Assembly: GCA_905397405.1 (NCBI GenBank)
Contig: CAJPVJ010000278.1
Coordinates: forward strand, 1 to 29,485
Length of the DNA stretch: 29,485 bases
Direction of reading: 5' to 3'
Origin: Oppiella nova
Lineage: Eukaryota > Arthropoda > Arachnida > Sarcoptiformes > Oppiidae
Below, in pieces: positions 19,484 through 29,485 of the stretch. The notes under the pieces are model-generated. The model searched no databases and had not been told where the DNA came from. It saw only the letters and a program-made list of their open reading frames with translations. The translations under genes were made by a program, and so were the position numbers. The first letter of the stretch is position 1. Every line of letters begins with the position of its first letter.

Positions 19484-21826
19484 CTGTATTGCAGAGCACA
19501 ACAAATTGAGACATTCAATGCAAACGCCTTATTCGTGTAAGTGTTGCACTGGACTACAAACCACTACAACATTTACAGTCACTTTTCTACCACATTGTAT
19601 TACAAGACCTGAACCTCAACACCACCACCACTGCCAACACAACTCACAACACAAACAATTTTGTTAATATTTTCAAAGCTATCATAAATTCCTTCGACTA
19701 CTACTCCACCAGAAATTCTATTCAAACAAAAAATATTTACTTTTATATTTGTGTCACAGAATTCACTTATACTGTATACTGTATAGCTTACATTTATTTA
19801 TAAATATTATATAAGTTATTTATCGAATTCATTATTGTATATTAAATTTATGAAAAATATATAATATTAACGACAAATTACAAAATGAATTGCATTTTCC
19901 TTAATTAAATATGGATTACTTTAAAAATACTTTTTTTGTAACCGATAAATAAGAAAGTTAATAAGCAACCTTGTTGGAATCAAAGAATTAAAATGTAATT
20001 CACATATGATACACAAGTCCGTAATCATAATTTAATACATTATAAGATACTACTGTATATTTTCTTGTACATCTATTCATTTGCTTGTATCGCCGAAATA
20101 CACACATTTTGTCAGATTTTAACATCAAAAGCTACTTTCCTTTATATAAAATAGATATAAAGAAATAATGCATTGGTTTTGGTCATAAATTTTGTAATCT
20201 CAATATTACATACAGGTATCAAATAATACGGTATCTAAAAGTAAAAATATTTTCAAAATACATTTTCCTTTCAGTAAATGTTGAAAAAATCAGAACCATT
20301 ATTATTGTGATAAGAAATATGATATCATGACTCGAGATCAACAAATTATTTTCTCCTAAAATTCGTTTCATCTTTTTTAAACTGAAAACTTCAGAAAATT
20401 TTTGAGAATTTTAAAGGAATTAGAAAAAGAAAAAAAGAATTATTGCTTTTGGATTAATCTTAAATTAATGTAAATTTATAACAAGACATACAATTAAGAT
20501 AAGTTTCAATTACTTTGATATTTTATAAAATTTGTAAAATACTTTAACATTGAATTACAGCCACTAAATGCTATAAAGTTGTCGAGATTGACTTTTAAAT
20601 GCTTTTTACGATTTAAGATCTCCAAACTCTTATTTCTGTATAAATTTTTTAATTGAGATATTTTTTTAAATAAAATCTATAAATTATTTTTATATGGACT
20701 CAGAAAATGTTTTAGAATTTATATGGTATTGTAATTTGGTTTTAAATGTTTCAAATGTTTAACCATTAAGTTTAGATTTAATGAGTTTAAATTTTATAAT
20801 TAAAAAACCACTATTTATTTGATTAAAAAAATATTTCAAAGCAAACGTTTAAATAAAATTCTTTTTCAAAAATTGCAAAATATTTAATTTATTATTTATA
20901 TAAAATTTAAAAACCAAAATATCCTAAAATAGAGAATATTTTATTTAAGCTAATAAAAATAGTTTATTGGAAGTCATAAAATTTACATCTAATATACAAA
21001 TTTTAAATAAGTAAAAATTGTAATTTAACAAGGATACGTTTTTTATTAATATGAATAGAAATCAAATATCAATCATTTCAAAAAATGTTTATATCAAATA
21101 AAATGAATTCACAATAAGCTAATATTTCTCAGTTATATAAAACAATTGTCCAAAAATAAAATGCACAGACAATCGGTTGTCATTTTATTTTTATTTAACT
21201 GTATAACTGAATATGAGTTGTATAATAGAGTATTTATTTAGTAAATATAAGCTTTGATTTAATGGAGATTAAAATGAATCAAATCAAGATTGAAAGAGAG
21301 ATTAGACATCACATTCTCTCGCTATTCAATAATATTGTTATTAAAAGAACTTTCTTATCTGTTAAGTAAATCTTTTTTATTTTAAATTTAATTTTAGTTG
21401 ACTTTTAGAATATGAATTTCATGTTGAGAAATGTTATTCATTATTCAGTTATTAATAAATTATAATTTATAGGAATAATAATAAAATAGTACATGCAATT
21501 GTTTTAAACAAAAGGGAATAGCATATTTATAGATAGTCGCTATGTATACTAGTAAAACTTTTTGACTTGATGTTTAGTGATGTTTGTTCATATAATATTA
21601 AAATAAATATAAATTATACAATACAATATGTCATTTTGGTCATTTTCATAGAATATGATGTCTCCACGAATTGTTTGATTGGATACATGTGATTAATTGA
21701 TGCATAAATAATAAAAATTTAATTTATTCATGTCTTATATCATAATAATATACATTCTGTAAGTTATATTCATACGAACTTGTACTCTATAATATTAATT
21801 CAGTTTATGTTTGCGAAACATTGGGG

Positions 21827-21829
<3 letters not shown>
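19484..21829. other. AT-rich stretch without supported genes
   Basis: From about 19.7 kb onward the sequence is extremely AT-rich with homopolymer runs. Palindromic TATACTGTATACTGTATA lies near 19768. A CAC-rich patch at 19615-19650 is low complexity. No exon is visible. Confidence 0.6.

Positions 21830-21862
<33 letters not shown>
21830..21862. repeat. (GA)n microsatellite
   Basis: About 33 nt of GA repeat. No duplicated module was found next to it. Confidence 0.95.
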
Positions 21863-21864
<2 letters not shown>

Positions 21865-23681
21865 ATTTAAATGTATATGATTTGCTTAGGGCTAATATAA
21901 TAAATGTAAGAGATATTGAATATGAGTTTTTATGGGTAAGAATTGGATGAAATACTTTGTAGTAGAGCCGAGCTTAAGATAAAATAGAGGTTTTGCTTAG
22001 CATTTGAATTCTCGACACAGAAAAAGTGGCGACTCTTATGATGTTATTGACACATAAAACACATTATATGGTCTCCAAGTAATGACACTTCAAGAATTGG
22101 TGTCCACTAATAATCGAGTGTCACGTCTGCTATAAATCTTAAATCTTATACAAACTATTAATAATAATAATAATAACTAATTTTTATTTTGAGTAGAGAT
22201 CGTGCCAACCATTTGACTCTTTTGTCAAATCTTTTTAAATTATATATTTTTTGCAAAAGTCTTTTTCTTTCTCAATAAAAATGCGAATCGTCTGCAAGAA
22301 AATGATTTATCAAAAGAAAATCTTATAAATCCATGAAAATTAAAGTCTATGAAAAATTTACTCCAAAATAATTTATTTCCAAAATTTGATATATAGTTTG
22401 TCTTTCATAAACACTTTATCATTTGAGTGCAATATTAGAGCATTCATTAAAATCTGAGAATACTAGCCTTAATAATCCTTAAATAACAGGTCTTGTTAAA
22501 AGTATAATGAAAAGTTATTTAATTGCAACATTAAAATTTTTACTTAAATCATATTTAAGTAAAATGCAAATTCTACAATGAAACATTGTAAATTAGTAAA
22601 ACTATCTCTCTGACTATAATATGAACAAATAATTCAAGTGGAAAATGAAATATCATTATTATATTAAATATGTTTAAAAAATTTAATTGCTAAAATATTT
22701 TAATTTATCAAGGTTTAAAATTTGGGTTGTTCAGGAGCTATAACTTTTTTTTGATAAAATTCAATTTTTAATATATTAAAATATTTTCACACTTATTATT
22801 AATGAATCATTAAGAATCGTCTAGGTAGACATAAACAATTGTGCAAGAATCATATTAAATCATTTAGAATTATGCTTTTGTTAGATTTAATTCTCGGTTT
22901 ATAATAACAAATTTATTAATTTCTTGGAAAACCTTTTGGATTTTCACTGAAGGACCTAATATTAAAATTCATTGAAACGCCAAACACTTGCTTATGAAAG
23001 CAATTCTCCACTTAATCCTAATTTGTTCTTAAAGTATAAGAGTTTCCTTTTTATTGAAATGTAAATGAAATTAAAATTAACTAAATTTAAAATAAAGATT
23101 GAAACCATGAAAATAAAACACATTTGGTGTAACAATTTAGTCAACACAGAGATTAGTTTTAGCTTTTATTCTGTAGGAGTAAATTGATTGTTGTGTGCAT
23201 TCATTAAACACAGTGTTATGTAGTATAACAGCCCATAGCTATCAATACAATGTCTTTTTAGTGAACCCATTCTTATGGATGCTGTGAATGAACTAACTTT
23301 TACTTAACAAATAAAAGTAATAATATTCCAGACGTACAGCACTTAATACACAGAAAACTATTGATATTCTTGTTTTGCATTCACTTTTAAGTTTGTGGAG
23401 AAAAATTCAAATTCAATTTGCATTATTAGATAAAAAACAAATAATAATATAAATAATTACATTTGCATTTAAAACATTATAATAAATAATAATATTTACA
23501 TTAAAATGATAATTAAGTTTAAAATAAATTAACATAAAATGAATAATAAATTCATACGAAAGATTAAATGATAATCAATGATTGCTCATTTCAGAGTGAA
23601 AGTAAGTTAAGACGACTATAAATTTAAATGCAAACGTAATTATTTATATTATTATTTGTTTTTTATCTAATAATGCAAATA
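21863..23681. other. AT-rich stretch without supported genes
   Basis: Low-GC sequence, an ATA trinucleotide array at 22157-22177, and nothing that looks coding. Confidence 0.6.
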
Positions 23682-23790
23682 AAAGCGGTGAATAACAATT
23701 GGCACACAATTCACAACATATTCACTAACAAAACATCATTAAGTCATTGACGAGACAGAGGCTGCACTTAATCATCATATTCTTAACAAA
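23682..23790 (+). repeat. Dispersed 109-bp module, copy A
   Basis: Begins aaagcggtgaataac and ends attcttaacaaa, directly joined to a (TC)n tract. It is identical over 109 bp to the copies at 26461 and 26712. Its GC content is higher than its surroundings. No coding frame is convincing. Confidence 0.95.

Positions 23791-23831
<41 letters not shown>
23791..23831. repeat. Compound (TC)n(AC)n microsatellite
   Basis: About 18 nt of TC repeat pass into about 23 nt of AC repeat. In the other two module copies only TC is present, so copy A differs at the tract's far end. Confidence 0.95.
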
Positions 23832-25211
23832 ATATAATAAATTAATAGAATATTCTATTGATTTAAAATAAATAAGCAAAAATCTATAAAAAGCAATCCT
23901 TTGAATAATCCAATGAGATATGTGTCTCTTTTTCTTGATAAGACAGGGATTGTATTTGAAACACTAAAACATGAACTCTAAACGTATAAAGAGATAGCAT
24001 TTCGTTTGGTTTTTGTGGCTCTAATGCCTTTAAAATTGAATAATAAATCTTTGAAATTGATTAAGAAATGGTTGATCAATGAGTTTGCTGTCAGAATGAA
24101 ATGCATTTTCAATTCCTATTACTATCTAAAAGTAGGTCCGATTGCCTTAAACTAAGGCTTTCTTTCATAATATAAACTACAGTATATATGCTATAATACA
24201 GTATTTATCGAGAATTCAATATAAATTCCTTAAGAAATTCAATGTATTAAAAGAAAACTCATCTTATTCTATGTTTTTTGTCAATATAATAAACATTACA
24301 TCAAATTCAATAACAGGTAAACCCACAGTTTTTGTATACATTTTCATAACATTCTGTACATATTAAATATTTGAAGTCAATTATACTAGTAATATAATAT
24401 CATACCTCAAATTAAGAAAATAATAATATAATAGAAATATATTTACAATTTAATGAAAACACAAAAACAATCCAAAATATTTATTTGGAATTTATATTAA
24501 TATATACGTTTAGTGTATAAAAATATGAAACATTCATTTATATACAATTGAATAAACTTTTAAGATATCTTCGCTAAAAGACAATTACAGTATAAAAAAG
24601 TTGTAAAAGTAATATATTTTTGCGATATTTGAAAAGCGAATATAAATCTGAAACAAATAGTGAATTGAAATAATTTTATGACAAACAGCCAGAAGTGTTG
24701 GTCATAAATAAGGAAAGTTGTCGGAAATAACACTAAACAGGTCGCTTCAGCAATGGTCTAATAAATTATGTATAGAATAATAAATATATTTTTGGTCTCG
24801 AATTATGATTCAATACTTGTTGGCCATTAAAGTGCGGCCAATATATGGGCTATTGTTCTCACATAACATACACGGCATGAGAACATAGATTACTGGAAAT
24901 GTTCGCCTCTAATGACATTATGGGACAAATGATGAAACTTTAATATAATAAACGCCACATTCAGACAAATCATAATTCACTTTCATATCACTTCTTCCAC
25001 TCTTTTGGTTCATAACATAAAATCTTGTATTTTAAGAATTTCGATGTCAGAAGAGAAAACTTTTTTAAATCTAATTTTTACTCGAGTTCTACAAAAATCT
25101 TATATAAAGAAAATAACTTCATATATATATTTTTATTTTCTGTATATTCTTATAAACTGAACATTCATTCGTTTTTCCTTTTTCTCATACAATCGCATGA
25201 AAGTAAAGAGT
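23832..25211. other. AT-rich stretch without supported genes
   Basis: A slightly GC-richer patch at 24820-24910 has a short open minus frame (MSLEANISSNLCSHAVYV) without splice support. The rest is AT-rich. Confidence 0.5.
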
Positions 25212-25234
25212 AGAGAGAGAGAGAGAGAGAGAGA
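25212..25234. repeat. (GA)n microsatellite
   Basis: About 23 nt of GA repeat. Confidence 0.95.
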
Positions 25235-26042
25235 CATACAATCAATCACATCACCAGAAGAGATAGCAAGTGAACAGTTTTGTATTGTAAAGCGTTTTAT
25301 CTAAAAGAGTAACTCTAAGTCAGTCTACTTTCCGTACTTTCCGTGAGTCAACCATTGGATAACTGAAATGCACTCACATTTTCAATATCGCATACTTTGT
25401 TGGATTTAAAGCCAATTGAGGGGTCATTCTTAAGGCAGGGATGCGTTCAAGCATTTCAATCCCAAACACTCCTCACTTTTATTTGTATTTAAAGAGCTCT
25501 TACTTAATGTCAACAAAACATCTAATAATTTCTTCAATCAAGACAAATAAACAAAAACAAAGGTACAGTACATGCATGCCGTATACAGTATTGAAAATTA
25601 ATTATAACCAGTGTGGTGCAAAAATAAAGAATATAAATAATTACAAGAATTGTTAAACAATTACATAATTTTATTTGTTTTTAAACATAATTAAAATGTT
25701 AATAATTTTCATAACATAATAACATAAAAGATTGTATTCACTTATAATTACGAAAACATATCTATGCATGAAATTTTAAAATCTTTAACTCAAATGCAAT
25801 GGAGATATTATAAGAAAATAAATATTCTGTCATTAATAAGAGAAAGCAATTTATGAAAACAAAAGCGATTTGCTTTGAAATCTGGTATTTGATGGCAAAG
25901 TTCGTAGACCTCCTTTACTTTCCAGTGCCTGTCCGATGCTTTTAAAGCTCAAAGGGAATCATGTATTCAAATATCATATTAAGCTTTAATGCATAATACG
26001 CTATAGAGATGCTCTTGGGCTCAATGTGTGGTCCCTTTTGAG
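25235..26042. other. Stretch without supported genes
   Basis: AT-rich with TACAGTA palindromes near 25563-25590. The open frame at 25441-25656 lacks splice sites and is AT-coded. Confidence 0.5.
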
Positions 26043-26131
26043 GTTTTATAGGGGCGCTGGTCTCAGACCCAATCAAATATTACACAAAACGTCAGGTCAG
26101 GCGGCATATCATCAAAATAGAGGCACTTAAC
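26043..26131 (+). CDS. Candidate plus exon
   Basis: After the acceptor gtgtggtcccttttgag there are 2 nt and 29 open codons to the donor ttaac|GTATAAG. The peptide begins FIGALVSDPIKYYT, turns basic (KRQVRRHIIK) and ends IEALN. The 2-nt entry matches the phase seen in the plus candidates on the left of the window, though the distance is large. The minus strand is also open (VRHLYVKCLYFDDMPPDL) after the acceptor atgtaaggggcag, so the strand is not settled. No family is recognised. Confidence 0.35.
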
Positions 26132-26460
26132 GTATAAGTGGCGCACCTCTGCCCCTTACATATGGTAGACAACACACACCCAATGCTTCTCATATCGTCC
26201 AAAAACATGTTACTTATGTTACTTCAACTCATTTCTCAATAATTAAACGAATTTTTTGTCTAAATTACAAATATTTACAAATAGCTATACGGTATTCAGA
26301 TTGTAGAGCACTGTGTGAGCAAGTGAGCAAGTACAGTACAGTAAAGTTAGTTATGCAATGCTTTTTGTCGCACAAATACCCTGGCGTTTACTCCCAGCTC
26401 ACGATTGTATAGGAATGGCGTGAAAAGAAAATTCAATTTCATTTGCCTTTTCTGAGACAT
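26132..26460. other. Short stretch without supported genes
   Basis: Contains gtacagtacagtaa near 26331 and a GC-richer patch up to 26420. No exon is supported. Confidence 0.45.
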
Positions 26461-26564
26461 AAAGCGGTGAATAACAATTGGCACACAATTCACAACATAT
26501 TCACTAACAAAACATCATTAAGTCATTGACGAGACAGAGGCTGCACTTAATCATCATATTCTTA

Positions 26565-26597
<33 letters not shown>

Positions 26598-26710
26598 CAA
26601 AGTAGAGTAAAATTTTCATTTATGGTAATTAAAAGTTTTAGCATTTATACTACAGTTAGCATAGAATGAGATCACTTTTGCTGAATCTGACAAACATTAG
26701 AACTGAGGAA
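26461..26710 (+). repeat. Module copy B and its 3' extension, tandem unit 1
   Basis: The unit holds the 109-bp module (26461-26569), a (TC)n tract of about 28 nt (26570-26597) and an extension from ccaaagtagag to aactgagg. The whole unit is repeated immediately at 26712 with a shorter TC tract. Confidence 0.95.
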
Positions 26711-26711
26711 T

Positions 26712-26948
26712 AAAGCGGTGAATAACAATTGGCACACAATTCACAACATATTCACTAACAAAACATCATTAAGTCATTGACGAGACAGAGGCTGCACTTA
26801 ATCATCATATTCTTAACAAATCTCTCTCTCTCTCTCCAAAGTAGAGTAAAATTTTCATTTATGGTAATTAAAAGTTTTAGCATTTATACTACAGTTAGCA
26901 TAGAATGAGATCACTTTTGCTGAATCTGACAAACATTAGAACTGAGGG
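26712..26948 (+). repeat. Module copy C and its 3' extension, tandem unit 2
   Basis: Same sequence as 26461-26710, with an offset of 251 nt. The TC tract is about 16 nt (26821-26836), and its length is the main difference between the units. Such near-identity points to a recent tandem duplication or to an assembly artefact. Confidence 0.95.
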
Positions 26949-27176
26949 ATTATTTAGCAGGTGTTGGATGTGTTTGAATCAAATATTTATTAAATGGAGT
27001 GCATATTAAATCATTGCTTAGTTTCTGCAATGCTTTCACATAATATCATAAATATAAAAGTTTACGTAACGTTTATCAAAACAGGGAATGCTAATTTATT
27101 TAATAAAAGCATAATAATAGTTAATTAAAATATTTCAGTCTACAAATTAAAAATTTTTTCGATATTATATTATATT

Positions 27177-27623
27177 AAGTTTGGGTTAAAAGTTAGTTTA
27201 TACAACGTTAAAATAAACTCAGCTACTTTTAATAAATATAATAAATTATAATTAAAAGGATAAAGATAATTTTACAAAAGTTTATTTAAATTAATTTTAT
27301 TATCCTTGTTTCTTTTATTAAGACAAATTAATATTTATATTTAAGTAAGTTATTATAAATTCTGTAACATATATTACACAAAAATTTTAGATTAATATGG
27401 AATTTATTTTTCCCAGAATCAATTATATTTTTCATAATAAAGGTAATACTATATTAACAATTGTGTAATTAATAATCATTTAATTGATTCTCACAATGAA
27501 TTTGGTTCGTTTCGTTAATGAAAGAAAAAAGCATTTGAAATCAATTTTCATAATAAGTGAATATAAAAGAGAATAAAATTAAAACTTCAATAAAAACTAT
27601 GAGAATAACGTTACGCGAAATAA
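27177..27623 (+). repeat. AT-rich direct repeat, copy 1
   Basis: Begins aagtttgggttaaaa and ends ataacgttacgcgaaataa. It matches 27885-28301 with scattered substitutions. It carries two segments missing in copy 2: about 10 nt near 27340 and about 20 nt around ttcgtttcgttaatgaaag. No long open frame. Confidence 0.9.
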
Positions 27624-27884
27624 AAACTATTTAATAATAGTTTCATAAATTGAGCGCATTTTCTCAGCAAAATTGATTAGTTTTTTAGTTTTATATTTAA
27701 ATAAATGGAAATTATGTGACGACTATTATTGTGTTATATTCAGTAAAAATTATTTATATTTTCAAATGCATTGCAAATAGTTTTGTCCCTTACGATTAAA
27801 TAAATTATTTTCGTATTATTATCAATTAATTTTATAAAGTCAGATGTTTAATTTTTAAAAAAGCTATAATATAATATAATATAA

Positions 27885-28301
27885 AAGTTTGGGTTAAAAA
27901 TTAGTTTATACAACGTTAAAATAAACTCAGCTACTTTTAATAAATATAATAAATTATAATTAAAAGGATAAAGATAATTTTACACAAGTTTATTTTAATT
28001 AAGTTTATTATCCTTGTTTCTTTTATTAAGATAAATTAATATTTAAGTTATTATAAATTCTGTAACATATATTACACAAAAATTTTAAATTAATATGGAA
28101 TTTATTTTTCCCAGAATCAATTATATTTTTCATAATAAAGGTAATACTATATTAACAATTGTGTAATTAATAATCATTTAATTGATTCTCACAATGAATT
28201 TGGAAAAAGCATTTGAAATCAATTTTCATAATAAGTGAATAGAGAAGAGAATAAAATTAAAACTTCAATAAAAACTATGAGAATAACGTTACGCGAAATA
28301 A
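27885..28301 (+). repeat. AT-rich direct repeat, copy 2
   Basis: Second copy, 708 nt downstream of the first by start position, separated by a 261-bp spacer (27624-27884). It is preceded by a short taata array. It lacks TG...CA ends, a primer-binding site or a polypurine tract, so it is not an obvious LTR pair. Confidence 0.9.
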
Positions 28302-28716
28302 CTTGATAAATTATTATCAAAGTATTTAACTCGCGTAAAAGAGTCGTTTTAACTAATCAAAAAATCAAAATATAAATTTATTTACCTTTAATACACTGCT
28401 GATAATAACACAATATAAGTCATTTTTAAATTTGCTTTATTATTATTCTTCCTTTAAGGAAATAAAGCCATTTTTGAAGCATTTTATTTCGTAAGAATCA
28501 CTTTATATTCAATTTTTCTGGTTGTGTCTCGTATTTAATGGCCAAACGCTTTGCACTTCTTTTTCTTTCCCAATCATTGCCTTTTGGAAACACTTTTGTG
28601 TAGTTTTACTCATAAAAGTAATTTACAAACTAATCAAAGGCACACACATTCTGTTTAACAAGAATTAAGGGGCGAATATCTATGCAATTCTCTCCCTTTT
28701 TTTTGCTCAAACGGAG
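28302..28716. other. Stretch without supported genes
   Basis: AT-rich sequence leading into a pyrimidine tract (tctccctttttttt) just before the exon at 28717. Confidence 0.5.
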
Positions 28717-28870
28717 GGACAATACGGACGATGCCTACAAAGAAAGAATCAATTTTATTGACTCTATATTCATATCCTGTAGTCAAGCGATGCCTTTATT
28801 TGAGTCAATTTCCTATGCATTTCGAGACAAAAGAATAATAAAGAAAAAGAGGAGTAAAACCAATGAGTAG
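28717..28870 (+). CDS. Candidate terminal exon with a basic C-terminus
   Basis: A strong pyrimidine tract (ctctcccttttttttgctc) and acggag|G make an acceptor. Then come 1 nt and 50 codons to TAG. The peptide begins DNTDDAYKERINFID, continues SIFISCSQAMPLFESIS and ends in a basic tail (RIIKKKRSKTNE). The tail could be a nuclear-localisation or membrane-proximal signal, but this is only inference. AATAAA-type signals appear near 29310. An ATG at 28682 would alternatively give a stand-alone 62-codon frame. No family is recognised. Confidence 0.38.
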
Positions 28871-29485
28871 TGCAACCGAAGGGTGCAATGAATTCTGCAC
28901 ACTGAGAGCGTGTCTTGAATTCTGTGAGTAATGCATACAATGCAACCAAATTGCAAGAATTGCATCCAATTCTGCATTCGGACTAATATTCTGCAGCAGA
29001 GGGACAGAGATGTGGCGTATATTCCCTAACAATACTCCAATGCTTGAAAAATTTCAAATCAGTTTTACTTTTTATCAATTTTGATCAACATATTTACTAA
29101 AGAATTTGAAGTTCACGAATCTTTTAGTGGTTTATTATGAAAAAAGAGTCACATCTCTGGAGATATTGAACTCAACTTTTAAAGAAAGAAAAGAAAAGTA
29201 AGAGAGAAAGAGTAGTCGGAAAATGAGTGCAATATTACTGTATTTGTAGTTCCCTTATCTAAATCGCAAAATTGCATTATACAGTACATGAAAACATGTT
29301 ATAAACATTAATAAACACAAAGATGTAGGCGCTTTTACACACAGAGAGGCTTTAGTAATAGAATTTATGGATAAGTAATAAAATTTTGTTTCATTATAAA
29401 AGCCGAATACAAATAAGAGACGAAAACTGAATACAAGTTTTGTTGTTATTTAAATACATAAATTAAATTAATAAATAATAAGATT
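28871..29485. other. Stretch with a TGCAAT-type motif cluster; otherwise nothing clear
   Basis: Between 28871 and 29000 there are about nine variants of tgcaat, tgcatt or tgcagaatt. A minus reading from the acceptor ctgtccctctgctgcag at 28990 is open to about 28864, and a plus donor-like site (attct|GTGAGT) lies at 28921. None makes a convincing exon. The remainder is AT-rich. Confidence 0.35.

Noticed and set aside
27177-28301. LTR retrotransposon or miniature LTR pair
   Set aside because: The repeats have no TG...CA ends, no primer-binding site or polypurine tract and no target-site duplication by eye.
1-29485. CRISPR array, prokaryotic operon, viral or phage genes
   Set aside because: No spaced identical short repeats, no long tandem open frames and no recognisable viral proteins; spliced short exons indicate nuclear eukaryotic DNA.

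Overview
The window looks like nuclear DNA of an animal. It is strongly AT-rich, has no open frame longer than about 125 codons, carries many (TC)n/(GA)n and some (AC)n microsatellites, and contains short open segments bounded by GT-AG splice sites. I see no bacterial operons, Shine-Dalgarno sites, CRISPR array, rRNA or recognisable transposase. The composition and low gene density suggest an invertebrate, possibly an arthropod, but nothing here fixes the lineage. Most of the window is intron or intergenic DNA. The coding content is a set of isolated exon candidates read by eye from splice sites, frame openness and phase, so none is certain and no protein family was recognised.

Plus strand: exon candidates at 1710-1775, 4426-4530, 7796-7918 and 9517-9597 all start with 2 nt that complete a codon and end with 1 nt of the next. 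They can therefore be joined in one frame and may be consecutive parts of one long gene. Weaker plus candidates lie at 2052-2078, 2120-2271, 9281-9357, 10434-10612 and 26043-26131. A probable last exon lies at 28717-28870.

Minus strand: the best exon is 15320-15481, with strong splice sites on both sides and seven cysteines in 53 residues. Its phase fits the exon at 12507-12696, which encodes a membrane-spanning segment, so together they suggest a small cysteine-rich membrane protein. A possible tail exon is at 5865-5997. Signal-peptide-like first exons are at 18254-18341 and at 58-222, the latter opening a gene that leaves the window on the left. Several GC-richer patches are open on both strands, so strand assignment there rests on splice sites.

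Repeats: a perfect 96-bp inverted repeat lies at 7044-7139 and 7500-7595, and a near-identical direct duplication at 17813-18201. A 109-bp module occurs three times, at 23682, 26461 and 26712, and the last two copies sit in a tandem 250-bp duplication. Every one of these modules abuts a (TC)n or (GA)n tract. A further AT-rich direct repeat pair of about 0.43 kb lies at 27177-27623 and 27885-28301. A 75-nt tRNA-like segment lies at 16910-16984 on the minus strand.
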